Source: Taiwanofungus camphoratus
Lineage: Eukaryota; Basidiomycota; Agaricomycetes; Polyporales; Taiwanofungaceae
Length of the DNA stretch: 64,000 nucleotides
NCBI GenBank assembly: GCA_003999685.1
Contig: CP021226.1
Location: forward strand, 1,178,001 to 1,242,000
Direction of reading: 5' to 3'
Numbering within the stretch: the stretch's first letter is position 1; each line of letters begins with the position of its first letter. The notes beneath the pieces are model-generated. The model was not told the DNA's origin, made no database searches, and saw nothing but the letters and a program-made list of their open reading frames with translations. Of this stretch, positions 20,956-31,537 are shown piece after piece. The position numbers and the translations under genes are program-made.

Positions 20956-23450
20956 AGAATACCCGTACTTCCCGTTTCTACTACAAATTGCAATTCCCAC
21001 TTCGCAAGGACCTCGTTATCCGACTTTCTTCCGTCGCAACTAGCACCATTATACCTCAGCTGCAACGTCTCTTCTATTCATTGCATATCCGCTCAAAGCC
21101 CTTCTTAGATTATTCTTGTTTATTCTCTTGATGACCACCACGATCGCGATTGATACGAGATTGGAACCGAACGCCAGTCAGACCGGCACATTGTTCATGT
21201 TTGTATGTAGTACTGTACGATCAGTCATGATACGAGTACAAACTACATGTATTTCCGGAAATTGGTTTGGGTGCATGTGGCTTTCACTGCGGACATTTAC
21301 CCCCGGTGTTCAAGCGCCGAACATTGCATATTTTAAAAGCCTCGCCCGGCATGAGTACCATGAGACCGTCCTCGAGGCTGTAGTCATTCCCGCAATCTAG
21401 ATTTACGTACCCTCAGCTATATTTGGCAATCTAAAAATACTCCCGTATAAATTAACTGTCCAAAAATAAGCTTTTTATTTTTAGACAGGCGTTGGCTCAC
21501 CGTGCGCGTGACTGTTCTGACATTGACTTGCTCTGCTATTGCTGCCACATATGAGCCTTGTCTCTTACTTGCTACTCTCACATGCCACGCTTGTTTTCTG
21601 GCCTATTCTATTTTGCGTTTCTACGTCGACGTTCCTCGCCAACACCGGGAGCATGCGATCCATCTACCGTAATATTGATGGCTTCGAACAGGTTTCCCCG
21701 AAAGCTGCTAAGCTTCCTCCACTCCGCTGAGCAGTTGCTCCTTGTGATAGCACCGTTGTGATATCACTTCTTCCCATACCTTCTTCGCTGGCCGAAATGG
21801 CTGGTGGATTCGGAGATTCGTCAGTCGATGGACCTTCATTTTTCGAACCTCGAAGCACGACAGCGCCGGAACTATGAGCGTCTTGTGACGAGGATGCACA
21901 CTTACCCCTAGTCGTTTAAAGCTCTCATCTACAATCACTCATTGACATGTGCTCAGTGCAACAAAGGAGGTGAACTTGTCGACTCGGATAAGGCAACCGT
22001 GTTCATTCGAGTGATTTCACCAAGCACGGCTCCTATAGCAAAGCAACGTGAGTTCCCAGGTTGGCAGTATTCGGTCCGAAATAAGTATGAACGGTCACTA
22101 GGTTGACGTATAAAATTATGGCAGCATTACAATGCAGAGCGCTTGAAATCAAGCTTCATGTCCGCTCTCCGCCCTTCATGATGAGCATTTGATAGTGCGT
22201 TGGATGCACTACCATATGGGGGCGCTCAGATCATCGCTATATCTATCAAATCCGCAGTACACCAATGTGATGCGACTCCATTGTACCGACATCTGCCCAT
22301 CAAAGCTGGAATAGTCAAGCACTGCGTATCTGATTTTAGCGCCCTTGTTTAGAAGCGATACCGACTCATCCGGTTTTTCCACGCCGATGCTCATCTATTG
22401 AGTATCGAAGGGCCACAACTTGTATCGGAATTCATCTCCCAGTACACTACGTACTCATTCTGTCATATCGGACGTCGAGGGCAAGTGAGCTTCCAGACGT
22501 TCGGGGGAAACGCCGTACTGGAACACCGAGCTGGGCCGCTGTAACACATACCTTCGTCGAGCAAGGGCTAAATGTTGTCAGAAAAACAAGCACAAGGCAT
22601 GTCACTAATGGGTCGTGTTTGTTTGGGAATGCCCGAGGCAGACACCTGGTGACTCTCATACGCCTTTTAGTGGCGAATGGTAAGTCATCATTGTGAGCTA
22701 ACTCTCCATCCGATCCTCGACATCCGCAGGGCGGTGATCACGGGTGGTAGAGCCTTTTACCCTTTGAGCCTCTCGACTGGAGCGACTCGTCCAGAATTGG
22801 TCACCAAGGTCTTGTAGGTCAAGCGTAGATAGACAGCGCTCATCGCACACCGCACCTTCCAAGTTCAGTTTTATTTTTGTCCCCCACTTCTTTTTTTAGC
22901 CAGCAGTTTCGCGGGGTAACCTGGGCGACAATGCTGAGCAAGGTAGTGGATAGTCGCTAACTTCTCACCGGCAGACATCGCCGTCGCCATGCATGAGGGT
23001 TGTATTCCAGGGTTCAAGACAATGTGTATCTGCTTCCCCAGGTAAGCCCTGGGTATAACTGACGAGTTTTGGTTGACTTATATTGATCTGATCGCTGCCG
23101 CACACTTCGATCGCTTGTTGCTTTTCGAGTTGCTCGAAAGCAGTTTACCATCACCAGCGATCGTACCGCCGGAGAAGACGGAAATAGAGAGACCGGTCTC
23201 AAGATGGACTGCCGAAGGGGCATGCTACGCAACCAAAAATAAAGCAAACATCAAACTGGGATCACTATGTCTTCAATGCACCCGAGTCTCGCCATGTCTG
23301 CTGGAGTGGTCCCCGTGATCACTAAACGGAGCAGGCATCTTCACTGTCGCATGTTCAGTTTTTACGACCCCTCCCGGCCAGCCAGGTATAAAAAGCTGCC
23401 TCGTAACATCATGATAGCAAACCACCAGACCACCTCGAGCTTTACGAACC
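20956..23450. other. 2.5-kb stretch without a recognisable gene
   Basis: Several plus-strand frames look coding-like but cannot be joined into a known protein: around 21760-21900, 21950-22090, 22200-22330 (reads ALPYGGAQIIAISIKSA) and 22480-22810 (LVTLIRLLVANG, then RAVITGGRAFYPL after a plausible intron). They suggest a decayed or very diverged gene. Family not recognised. The last part is the oxalate decarboxylase promoter. Confidence 0.35.
23387..23394 (+). promoter_or_regulatory. TATA box of the oxalate decarboxylase gene
   Basis: TATAAAAA lies 57-64 bases before the start codon, the usual placement for a strongly regulated fungal gene with a short leader. C/G-rich CCCCTCCC just upstream (about 23369) resembles a general carbon-control site. 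Function inferred from position. Confidence 0.6.
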
Positions 23451-25719
23451 ATGGGCAAGTTCCTCGCCACTGTCATTTGTGCTGTTCTTCTGGCGACGCA
23501 GGCGAATGCGGCGCCAGCCAGTGCTGTAGGATCGTCATCCTTCGTGGCGTCCGAGTCAGGCACTGCGACAGCCACTGGCTCGGCAGCAGAGTCGAGCTTC
23601 ACCGTTGCGCCTGCCAGTGATGCTCCGAACGGGATAATGTGGAATGTCACCACGGATAATGACCCCCAGCCGATCCGTGGAAGCCTTGGAGGCACGATCC
23701 TTGCACAGCAGAACGCCGATCTCCAAAGACAGAATCCCGACCTTTTAGCTCCCCCGACCACGGATGAGGGCGATATGTACGTCTTTCATTGTCGCACGAT
23801 GCGATTCTTATTCACTGTCTTCCCTGTCTGCCCTCAAGCCCGAATCCTAAGTGGCCATTCAGCTTGAGTCCCAATCGCTTGCAGACAGGCGGTTGGGCTA
23901 GACAGCAGAACGGTGAGCTTTATTAGCAAGTCATCAGTCACATGTAGCTAACATCTCTCGGTTCACATTCGACAGTCCATGCCATGCCTATTGCTACTGG
24001 TGAGTCCGCCCTAGATCAGAATTTATTGAAACTGTACCGACGCTCTTGAAGCGATGGCCGGCGTTGACATGCGTCTCGAACCTGGTGCAATTCGGTAAGT
24101 TTGAGCACCATATTTAAAAAATAAAATCGCTCATGCGGTTGTTTCAATAGTGAGCTCCACTGGCACAAGACTGCTGAGGTGTGTGGCAGCCTTGAGTGTA
24201 TCCTGTCATTTCACTCATTCTTCATTCAATTCAGTGGGCTTATGTCTTGAGTGTAAGTATCGGTGTTAGAAACATCCATCTACGTTCTGACGTTGAGGTC
24301 AGGGTTATATGCAAGTGACGTCAATCAATCCTGATGGGCAGAACTTCATAGGAACGGTGGTATGGATCTCACCTGTACTGACTATAGAAAACTATTCACA
24401 ATCATGGATTTTCAGGGGCCAGGTGATCTCTGGTATTTCCCCCCTGGGTTTCCCCATAGTCTTCAGGCTACAAACCAGACTGAAGATGGTGCAGAATTCC
24501 TCTTGGTGTGTCTCACTAGTTCCTGCATACAGAAGACAAAACTCATCGTCCGATAGGTCTTCGACAACGGCGAGTTCAGTGAAGATTCCACGTTCATGGC
24601 AAGTATTGTCCGAGATAATCATTGGCTCTACTAACATCCATTCAGTTGACGGATTGGTTGGCCCACACCCCGAAGGAAGTGTTAGCCAAGAATTTCCAAA
24701 CCAGTATTGCCGCTTGGAATGATATTCCCGGACACGACCTCTACATATTCCCCAGCAGTACGTATTGTACCGTCAAAGCGTGGAAAGAGGCTAACCACTC
24801 CCATATAGTCCCTCCAGACCCTAACGCCGAGGCCGTTGAGGACCCACAGGGACAGGTTCCTAGCCCCTACACTTACAAATTTTCCGAAGTCACTCCTACG
24901 CAGCTGTCCGGTGGAACGGTCAGGATTGCCGACTCAAGGACCTTCCCAGTCTCCACCTCGATTGCTGTGGCTGATGTCACCGTTGAGCCGGGAGCGATAA
25001 GGTCAGTGTAATGAGTTGTCATTGGTAATATCAATATGCTGAATGACGTTGCAGAGAACTTCATGTAAGTAATGTTGTACACAGCAGGCTACTAAAGCTG
25101 ATGGAGGGGGTAGTGGCATCCGACTCAAGACGAGTGGACGTACTACCTGTATGTAGCCCTAGTAACCTTGAAGGTGGAAATTATGGCCTCACTACCTGCT
25201 CAGTTCTGGTACAGGCCGAGTGACTCTTTTCGCGTCTTCATCCACTGCTCGTACTTATGACTATGAGGTCGGTCCCATTCTTCGTCATCGAGAGCATGAT
25301 CTCACTAATATTTATGCATGCAGGCTGGAGATATCGGCTACGTACCTGCCACATATGGTATATCTGACGTCCAGTATACAAGCAGCACGTTTTGAAGCCT
25401 CGTTTCCAGGACATTACATAGAGAACATCGGAAACGATACCTTGCATTTCCTCGAGATCTTCAACACCGGTATGCGGTATTCCCTTCTAAACTGCCTTCT
25501 ACTACTAATGAGCTCTTCCTAGATGTCTATCAAGACATTAGTTTAAGTCAAGTAAGTGGCTCCTCATCGGAAGTACGAGTGTTTCCTCACAGTGGTGCTT
25601 TGATAATTTAGTGGCTGGCTCTGACACCTCCTGAACTCGTCAAAGCTCACCTCCGTGTCTCTGATGACACGATCAACCACTTCAGCAAGGTTGCGCCTGT
25701 TGTCGTTGGACCCAACTAA
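23451..25719 (+). CDS. OXDC: Secreted oxalate decarboxylase (bicupin, Mn-dependent)
   Basis: Converts oxalate to formate and CO2, controlling oxalic acid and pH around wood- or litter-decaying hyphae. Eighteen exons give 448 residues. Signal peptide MGKFLATVICAVLLATQANA, then a Ser/Thr-rich spacer. First cupin: ELHWHKTAEWAYVLSG with the metal ligands His, His and Glu, and PGDLWYFPPGFPHSLQ giving the last His. Second cupin: ELHWHPTQDEWTYYL and GYVPATYGHYIEN. Between them the lid reads FSEDST, whose glutamate is the proton donor that marks decarboxylase rather than oxidase activity. Exons are as short as 10 bases (25055-25064, inside the second metal motif). Intron 24599-24645 begins with GC (ATG then GCAAGT) and has a CTAAC branch site. 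It is convergent with the MAP kinase kinase gene. Confidence 0.94.
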
Positions 25720-26310
25720 TATGGAAGTCAAGGGAAGTCAAGGTTTGTGTCAGCTTAGATTCCCTCTCGCATTTGTTTAGATCGCCTGATGTGGCTTTCT
25801 ACACATTCGTTCATTTTGTCGTACCCTGCCATTTTGAGATACATTGCCAATACATATCAAGGACATTCGTTTAGATTTGTGTACTTGTGAGTGATTTTGT
25901 GAACGAAACAAGACTAAATCCGCTTCTCGTCGTGACATGTAGGGTCATGGTGCGATAAGCATGTCATACGCGGTGGAAATGGGGTTATATATATAATCAT
26001 CATCGAACACCGCGTCCGCTATAACTCCAATGAAGTGAAAGTAGTTCCTCCGATGGTTCACAAGATCATTCGAAAAAGCCTTGTTTGAAACTGGATAGGG
26101 ACGGAGACTGAGTTCATAACTTATTTTATACATACAACCTGCAAACACCTGCAAAGCCCGTCCAGTGCCCGCTCAGTGCTTGTTAATGTCCAATGCCTCC
26201 TAATTTGCTCTATTCTACACCAGCTGTGCGGATGAAACCGAACGGGTATCTGAACACCGAAAAAGGAGAAGATCTGAGATTTGCGTTGAAGGCGGTGGTT
26301 ATAAGCCGCG
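25720..26310. other. Convergent 3' region of OXDC and the MAPKK gene
   Basis: Two tail-to-tail genes share this 590-base A/T-rich stretch. No gene, repeat or RNA was recognised. Confidence 0.55.
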
Positions 26311-27863
26311 TCAGAACGTCGAGGCCCACGCCTCTAGATCGATGGTCGCCGTCCTCGAATGCTCTATCCATGGATATTTCTGAGCAGTCAAGATAAGCAC
26401 CATCGAAGCCGAAGCCAAAAACCATGGACAGCACTTACGAGCAAGTCCTTCGGCGTCTTTCTCTGCTCCGGGTCTTTCAATAAACAACTGTCCACAAAGT
26501 TCTCGGCCTCTTTCGGGAAGCGCCCCTCGGGCGTTAGCCGCGGCGCAGGCTCATTTACGATATGTTGCAGTAACTCCAAGATGCTCATGGTCATTCCACC
26601 TCCCTGCAAGCTCACACCCTTGCTCTTGCGCTTCTTTTTCTTGTCCTTCTGTTCCTTGGTCTTGGAGGGAAGCGGCGCCGGACGGCTAGGCGAGAGCGTG
26701 CCCTCAAACTCGGACAGATCAGAATCATCTGAAGAGGAATCGGAGAAGGGAAAACGGCCTAGGGCAAGCTCGATAAGAGAAATACCGAGGGACCATACGT
26801 CGGATTTTACAGTGTATTGGGCACCTTGAATACGTTCAGGCTGATCGAACGGGTGATTAATTTGATCCAAAAGTATGCTGAGCAAAGCAACGCACGCTCA
26901 TGTAGGTAGATGTCCCAACGAAAGTGTCCGCAATTGAATTAATGAGTTCTCCTGACACGCCAAAATCACAAATTTTGATCTGCCCTTGCGAGTTGCAAAG
27001 GATGTTGGAGGGTTTGATGTCTGATATCTGTCAGAAATATCCTGAAGTGGTACAAAATACGACGTACCGCGATGAATAATACGATGGACATCATACAGAT
27101 AAGTAAGTCCCTCAAGCACCGCAAGCGCAACCTTCCCAACTACATCAATGTCGATCGGGCCAATCTTCTTGTATATCCCATCTAGTGAGCCCTTGTCCAT
27201 GAACTCCATACAAATACAGATGTTCGGATCCGAGATGAAGGCCCCGAAGAACGAGATAATATAATTTGAGTTACAATCATGCATGATTTGTAGCTCGCGA
27301 AGAATCTGCTTCCGTACCGACGGTTTCGCGTCGATCAGAACAATCTGAATTGTCAAGATGATACGTAAATAGGGTAAGTGATGGGGGCCAGCATGAGATC
27401 TTACCTTCTTCGCCATTATCGTTCCCGTAGGGACATGCTCCACTTTCTTCACACTGCCCCCATTGCCCTGCCCCAGCTCTTGCATGTCCTTCAAGTCCTC
27501 ATTCTGCAAGTCGTGATACTTGTTCTCAGAATTCATGTCCAGATTAGCCAGTGTAGTGGACAACGTGTTATGATACGTCATTCGTGTTTCTGATGCTGAA
27601 GCCGTTGGTGGTGCTGAGCCTGCGCCATTGGCGGCCAAGAGACCATTGTCAGTTTCGACGGTAGTGGTCGAAGTGCCAATTTTTGGTGCCTTAATGATCA
27701 TTGGAGGTGGTCGCTTTTTACCGCCAGGGGCACCACCTCGTGCAGGCGCCAGGCGGATTGGTGCAAGCTCAGGCTCGGGTGGTGGGGGTTGCGATACATC
27801 AAGCTGAAGAGCCTTAAAGTTACGCTTCTTCCGAACAACTCCAGAAGGTGCAGGTGCAGCCAT
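26311..27863 (-). CDS. STE7: MAP kinase kinase, Ste7/Fuz7 type (mating / filamentation pathway)
   Basis: Dual-specificity kinase that phosphorylates the Fus3/Kss1-type MAP kinase in pheromone and invasive-growth signalling. Five exons (27863-27405, 27344-27068, 27020-26896, 26840-26439, 26379-26311) give 443 residues. The N-terminus carries [12 protein letters not shown], a basic-x-L-x-L docking site for the MAP kinase. Kinase blocks: [17 protein letters not shown] lysine, [17 protein letters not shown], the activation-loop SIADT pair (S/T-x3-T), and [20 protein letters not shown]. An insertion of about 50 residues, acidic then Lys-rich, separates GRFPF from [14 protein letters not shown], as in Fuz7-like kinases. 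The choice of Ste7 over Pbs2 or Mkk1 rests on that insertion and on the docking sequence. Confidence 0.88.
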
Positions 27864-28307
27864 CTCAACTGTGCTGTGCAGTGACCAAGCCTTCAGACAA
27901 AGCTAAGGAAAGGTGCCTTGTTACTCCTCGACGTCTGGCAGATGAGAGGTATTGGAAGTCGCAGGTACAAGCGGAAGAGTCTGGGGAAGAAGAACACAGG
28001 CACTTGGTAGCTGTACTTCGACGCTACTTGCCACAAGCAGATCTCTCGATTGTGCTTACATAACGCACGGCATACGCCGATACCGATCCGTGCATGTTTC
28101 AACTTTCTAAAGCAAGTACAATGTTTGTAGCCAGAAGTAGTCGTTTCGTGAAGATTTAGATAATAAAGAGCAGCTAAGTAGTGCGAGCAAATCGTGGTTT
28201 TCAGAAAGGTGCATATTTAAGAGCAGTTCAAGTTGACGATGGTTGCCCAAACCATCCTTCTTTACTGCCGTTGACAGGATCGCTTGTTTGTCCCAAGTCC
28301 TAATTCA
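27864..28307. other. Upstream region of the MAPKK gene
   Basis: About 440 bases between the MAPKK start and the end of the F-box-like gene, both on the minus strand. Only short frames; nothing else seen. Confidence 0.5.
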
Positions 28308-29483
28308 TCAGTTGGAAATTTGAGACCGACTTCCTCCGAGGCAAGCGGCAAGCATGTATCGGATCATCTGTCTAGTATGAAACAGCTCGATATGTATCCT
28401 TGCACTTGGTCGAACGCGGACGGTACTCACGATCCAGATCGGTAGCGCATCTGTAGCCAGTTCGATACCCCTCTGCCGACACTTGAACTGTAATGCTGGG
28501 AAGTCCACATGCTGCGCAGTGTCCGGATCGCAAGTCACAATACGTAACCTGGGCAGGGCATCGATGGCCGCCAATACACTCTGCAGTGATCGATTCGCAC
28601 TGAGTCCAAAATTGCGAAAGCTCAGATGCTCGAGCGTCTGCGGGAGTCCGACGAGCCGAAGAAAAGTTGACAATTGGAATAGAACAAGTTCCTCGAGGTT
28701 TGGACAGCGTCGAATGACGGCGGCGGCACGGGAGCCATAGCGCATGAGACGAAGCGAACGAAGCCGAGGGCCATGTACGTCGAATAGGTCATCGAATTCC
28801 GTCCCTGGAACGTCCCTAGAATCAACTATCTGAAGGGACGTTTCTGATGCAGACAGAAGCCATCGCACAATCTCGTGAGAGGGCGTGCGGTGAAGGATGA
28901 GTTCGTAAAGCCTGAGATTCGCGGGCTGCGACGGCGGCGTGGCATTGATTTCCACCCCGAGCTGGAGGAACTGGATCGTGGGCCATACCCCAAGTAGTTG
29001 ATACAGAATGGGAGATTGCACGCCACATCGCATCAAGCTCAGCGCCCGAATGGAGGACGGCGTCGGGCCATCAGCAAGCTGTCGTAGTCGGTATAGGGTC
29101 TCATCGTCAAACTCGTGGACACCAGAGATGCGGAGTACCAGCTCGTATAGCCGCGAGCAACGTGATAATACCGCAATGAAGTCCGAGATGGTAGGCAGCA
29201 TGTCCTGGAATATGCCTACGAACATGTCCACTGTGCGGACGCAGCTTCCTAGCATGCGACCACGCTCCGACGACGGATCGGTTCCAAGGAAGAAGCCTTT
29301 GATGGCTTTACCATTATGGGGACCTCGCAAAGTCACGGAGCGAAACAAGAGGCTCTGCGCTGGTTCTCTCCAGAGCGTGGACACGAGAGAGCACGCCTTG
29401 AGGGTCTTTTGATCAGGGATCCCTGCGTCGTAGTAGGCGCATTCGAGAATAATCCAAATCAGCTCGGGAGGCAAGACCGTCAT
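28308..29483 (-). CDS. F-box-like / leucine-rich protein
   Basis: Begins MTVLPPELIWIILECAYYD followed by LKACSLVSTLWREPAQSLLF, the degenerate F-box opening very common in mushroom-forming fungi. Such proteins recruit substrates to SCF ubiquitin ligases. The rest has irregular leucine-rich repeats (for example LRSLRLMRYG, CPNLEELVLFQLST, LEHLSFRNFGL). Reads as one exon of 391 residues. A well-formed GT-AG intron is possible at 28372-28430; if used, the protein ends at 28300 with a different 23-residue tail. Substrate unknown. Confidence 0.75.
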   Translation of the reverse strand: MTVLPPELIWIILECAYYDAGIPDQKTLKACSLVSTLWREPAQSLLFRSVTLRGPHNGKAIKGFFLGTDPSSERGRMLGSCVRTVDMFVGIFQDMLPTISDFIAVLSRCSRLYELVLRISGVHEFDDETLYRLRQLADGPTPSSIRALSLMRCGVQSPILYQLLGVWPTIQFLQLGVEINATPPSQPANLRLYELILHRTPSHEIVRWLLSASETSLQIVDSRDVPGTEFDDLFDVHGPRLRSLRLMRYGSRAAAVIRRCPNLEELVLFQLSTFLRLVGLPQTLEHLSFRNFGLSANRSLQSVLAAIDALPRLRIVTCDPDTAQHVDFPALQFKCRQRGIELATDALPIWIVSTVRVRPSARIHIELFHTRQMIRYMLAACLGGSRSQISN

Positions 29484-31537
29484 TGGTCAAAAGATGCGTT
29501 CAAATGCTACACGAATTGGGCAATGCACTGGCACTCAGTACTCAAGTCTTAGGTTTGAAAAGGTAGATGCGCTGGATATTTACGCGTTGGCGTCGGAGCC
29601 GCGTGCGGCGATTTCCCACTGATTTCGGGCGCGTTACCTTGACATCACGTGATCTACGAGATAAGGGACTGACAATTTCTGAGATCAGATTTATTGGAAG
29701 GATTATCAGTGCGAGCTACAGGACTCACGGCTTTCTTGGATAATTAGCTTGGCTAAGGGAGGCGTATGCCAGAATAATTAGTTTCGATTCACATGTCGAG
29801 GTGCCCTGCGCATAGAAAGATGAAGGACCTAAGTACTTACCATAGCTGTTCAATAGCGAACACTTGGTTGCGCTTCACCAGCCTCTCGACACGACTCAAC
29901 ACCAAGTTATCCAGAAAAAGGACGCAAGCAGACGATTGGATACGTGTTCGCTGCTCTTACGAGTCCATGTCGCTTCGAGCAAGGGAATTTCACGAAATTC
30001 TATCTAGGTATACACGGGTACATGAGATGATTAGCCATGGTGCAAGTTACATAGGACACAATGATACCCGGAACGGGCTTGTTGTGTTCACTTTACTCCA
30101 AATTTGAAAGCTTATCTGGGAAGGGCATTCTGGACTTTTTCAAGTCGACCGGCGCAATACTGGCTGTCAGCTCAATCGGACGGGTGTTGACCAGATGGAC
30201 ACGTACGTATTATCACTGACAACACGGTCGGAATATCATGTCATCGGAATGCCTCTTGTTGGCCCACGATATCCGTCGACTGCGGCTGTTATCATGACTC
30301 TTGAGGTGATAATGCAGACACTAGGTGTTATTCCTAGCCTACTTGCTCGTAAGCAAGAGCTGAGAAGGGGCCCATTGTGAATGACCTAGGAAATGCCAAA
30401 TGTGTAAGTGATACTGTCACCGATATAAAGATCAGAACTTGAACCTCCTGGTCCGCCCTTGGCCCGCGACAAGACTGTACTTGGGTCTTCTGAACGAGGT
30501 CCTTCGATTGACAGCTATGCACTGGTGTATCCGAACGTGAGAGTAGGTCGTCCCTCTTCCAGTCCCTCTGGCGCTATTCTTCAGCATACACTGCCTCGTG
30601 GTGTTCCGGTGTTTCTTTTATTTTTACAAGTTAGTAGACCATTCAACACTGAGACGGACAGACTACGGCTGGTTACGTCCATGTAGTAGATTCGCGAATT
30701 TATCCTGTCCACACCGATAATATTTGTGTGGATGTGCCGTGGCGCGTTAATTTGACTACCGCGTCCCGGGCTGGCTGGGTCGATGCAATGGACAGTACTA
30801 GGTACTGACCGAGGAAATTCATTGATCTTGCTGATGGACCTTACCCAGACAAGTCCCCTGCCGATTGCCAGGTTGAGTTTGGGAGAAGGAGAGCCTCTTT
30901 TGGTGCGATCAACATCAGTTGTCAGACGAGGCAGTTCTGCGGGTCAGCTTATACTTATGCCCGATGTGCGGCCGATACTCAGACTTGTTCTTCCATCCTT
31001 ACCCTCAGCTCTAAGTTCACTGCGCGACGCATCCTGTACTGCTTGCATGTAACCTGTACCACTGGTCAGAATGTATTCCAGTGAGGACTTGAATCACTTA
31101 CGCTATTCACGCGTACCGGACACAGCACTTATGCACGAGGTAATTTCGGGAGTGCACGACGACCTCCATCTGGGCACAAAAGAGAGAATACCTTCTAACA
31201 CAAACACTCTCACAGAATAAAGCAAGAAACACCGAAGGAGTCCCTGACTTTGTACGTTCGAAATAAATAGCATTGTCTAGAGATTGTCTAGATCTTCCTG
31301 AGACCATCTTGCGCGCTTCGCGAGGCTTGGCGACGACCATCTCGCGCCCGTCGCACGCTTGGTCGCACGTTACCGTGCTTTGCCATCCTGTATCCTCCAT
31401 CAAGCCTGTGGTTCACGCTAACTTTTTACTTTGCTTTTGCAGGCTTTGTCTGGAGGAACTAGCAAGGCCGAGGTGAGCCATAGTGCAACTCTCTTTCTCT
31501 GTCTCCATCGCCTCGCACACACTGCTTGTGATCCACC
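29484..31537. other. 2-kb gene-poor interval
   Basis: No intact gene. A palindromic ATCACGTGAT lies at 29644-29653 and an ACGCGT near 29581, both upstream of the F-box-like gene. Around 30680-31000 two plus-strand frames (containing NICVDVPWRVNLTTASRAG, then QFCGSAYTYARCA) look like parts of a decayed secreted protein, but no family could be assigned. The last 150 bases are the presumed promoter of the next gene. Confidence 0.4.

Noticed and set aside
23273-23761. 162-codon minus-strand open frame
   Set aside because: Antisense shadow of the first oxalate decarboxylase exon, caused by its G/C-rich codon use.
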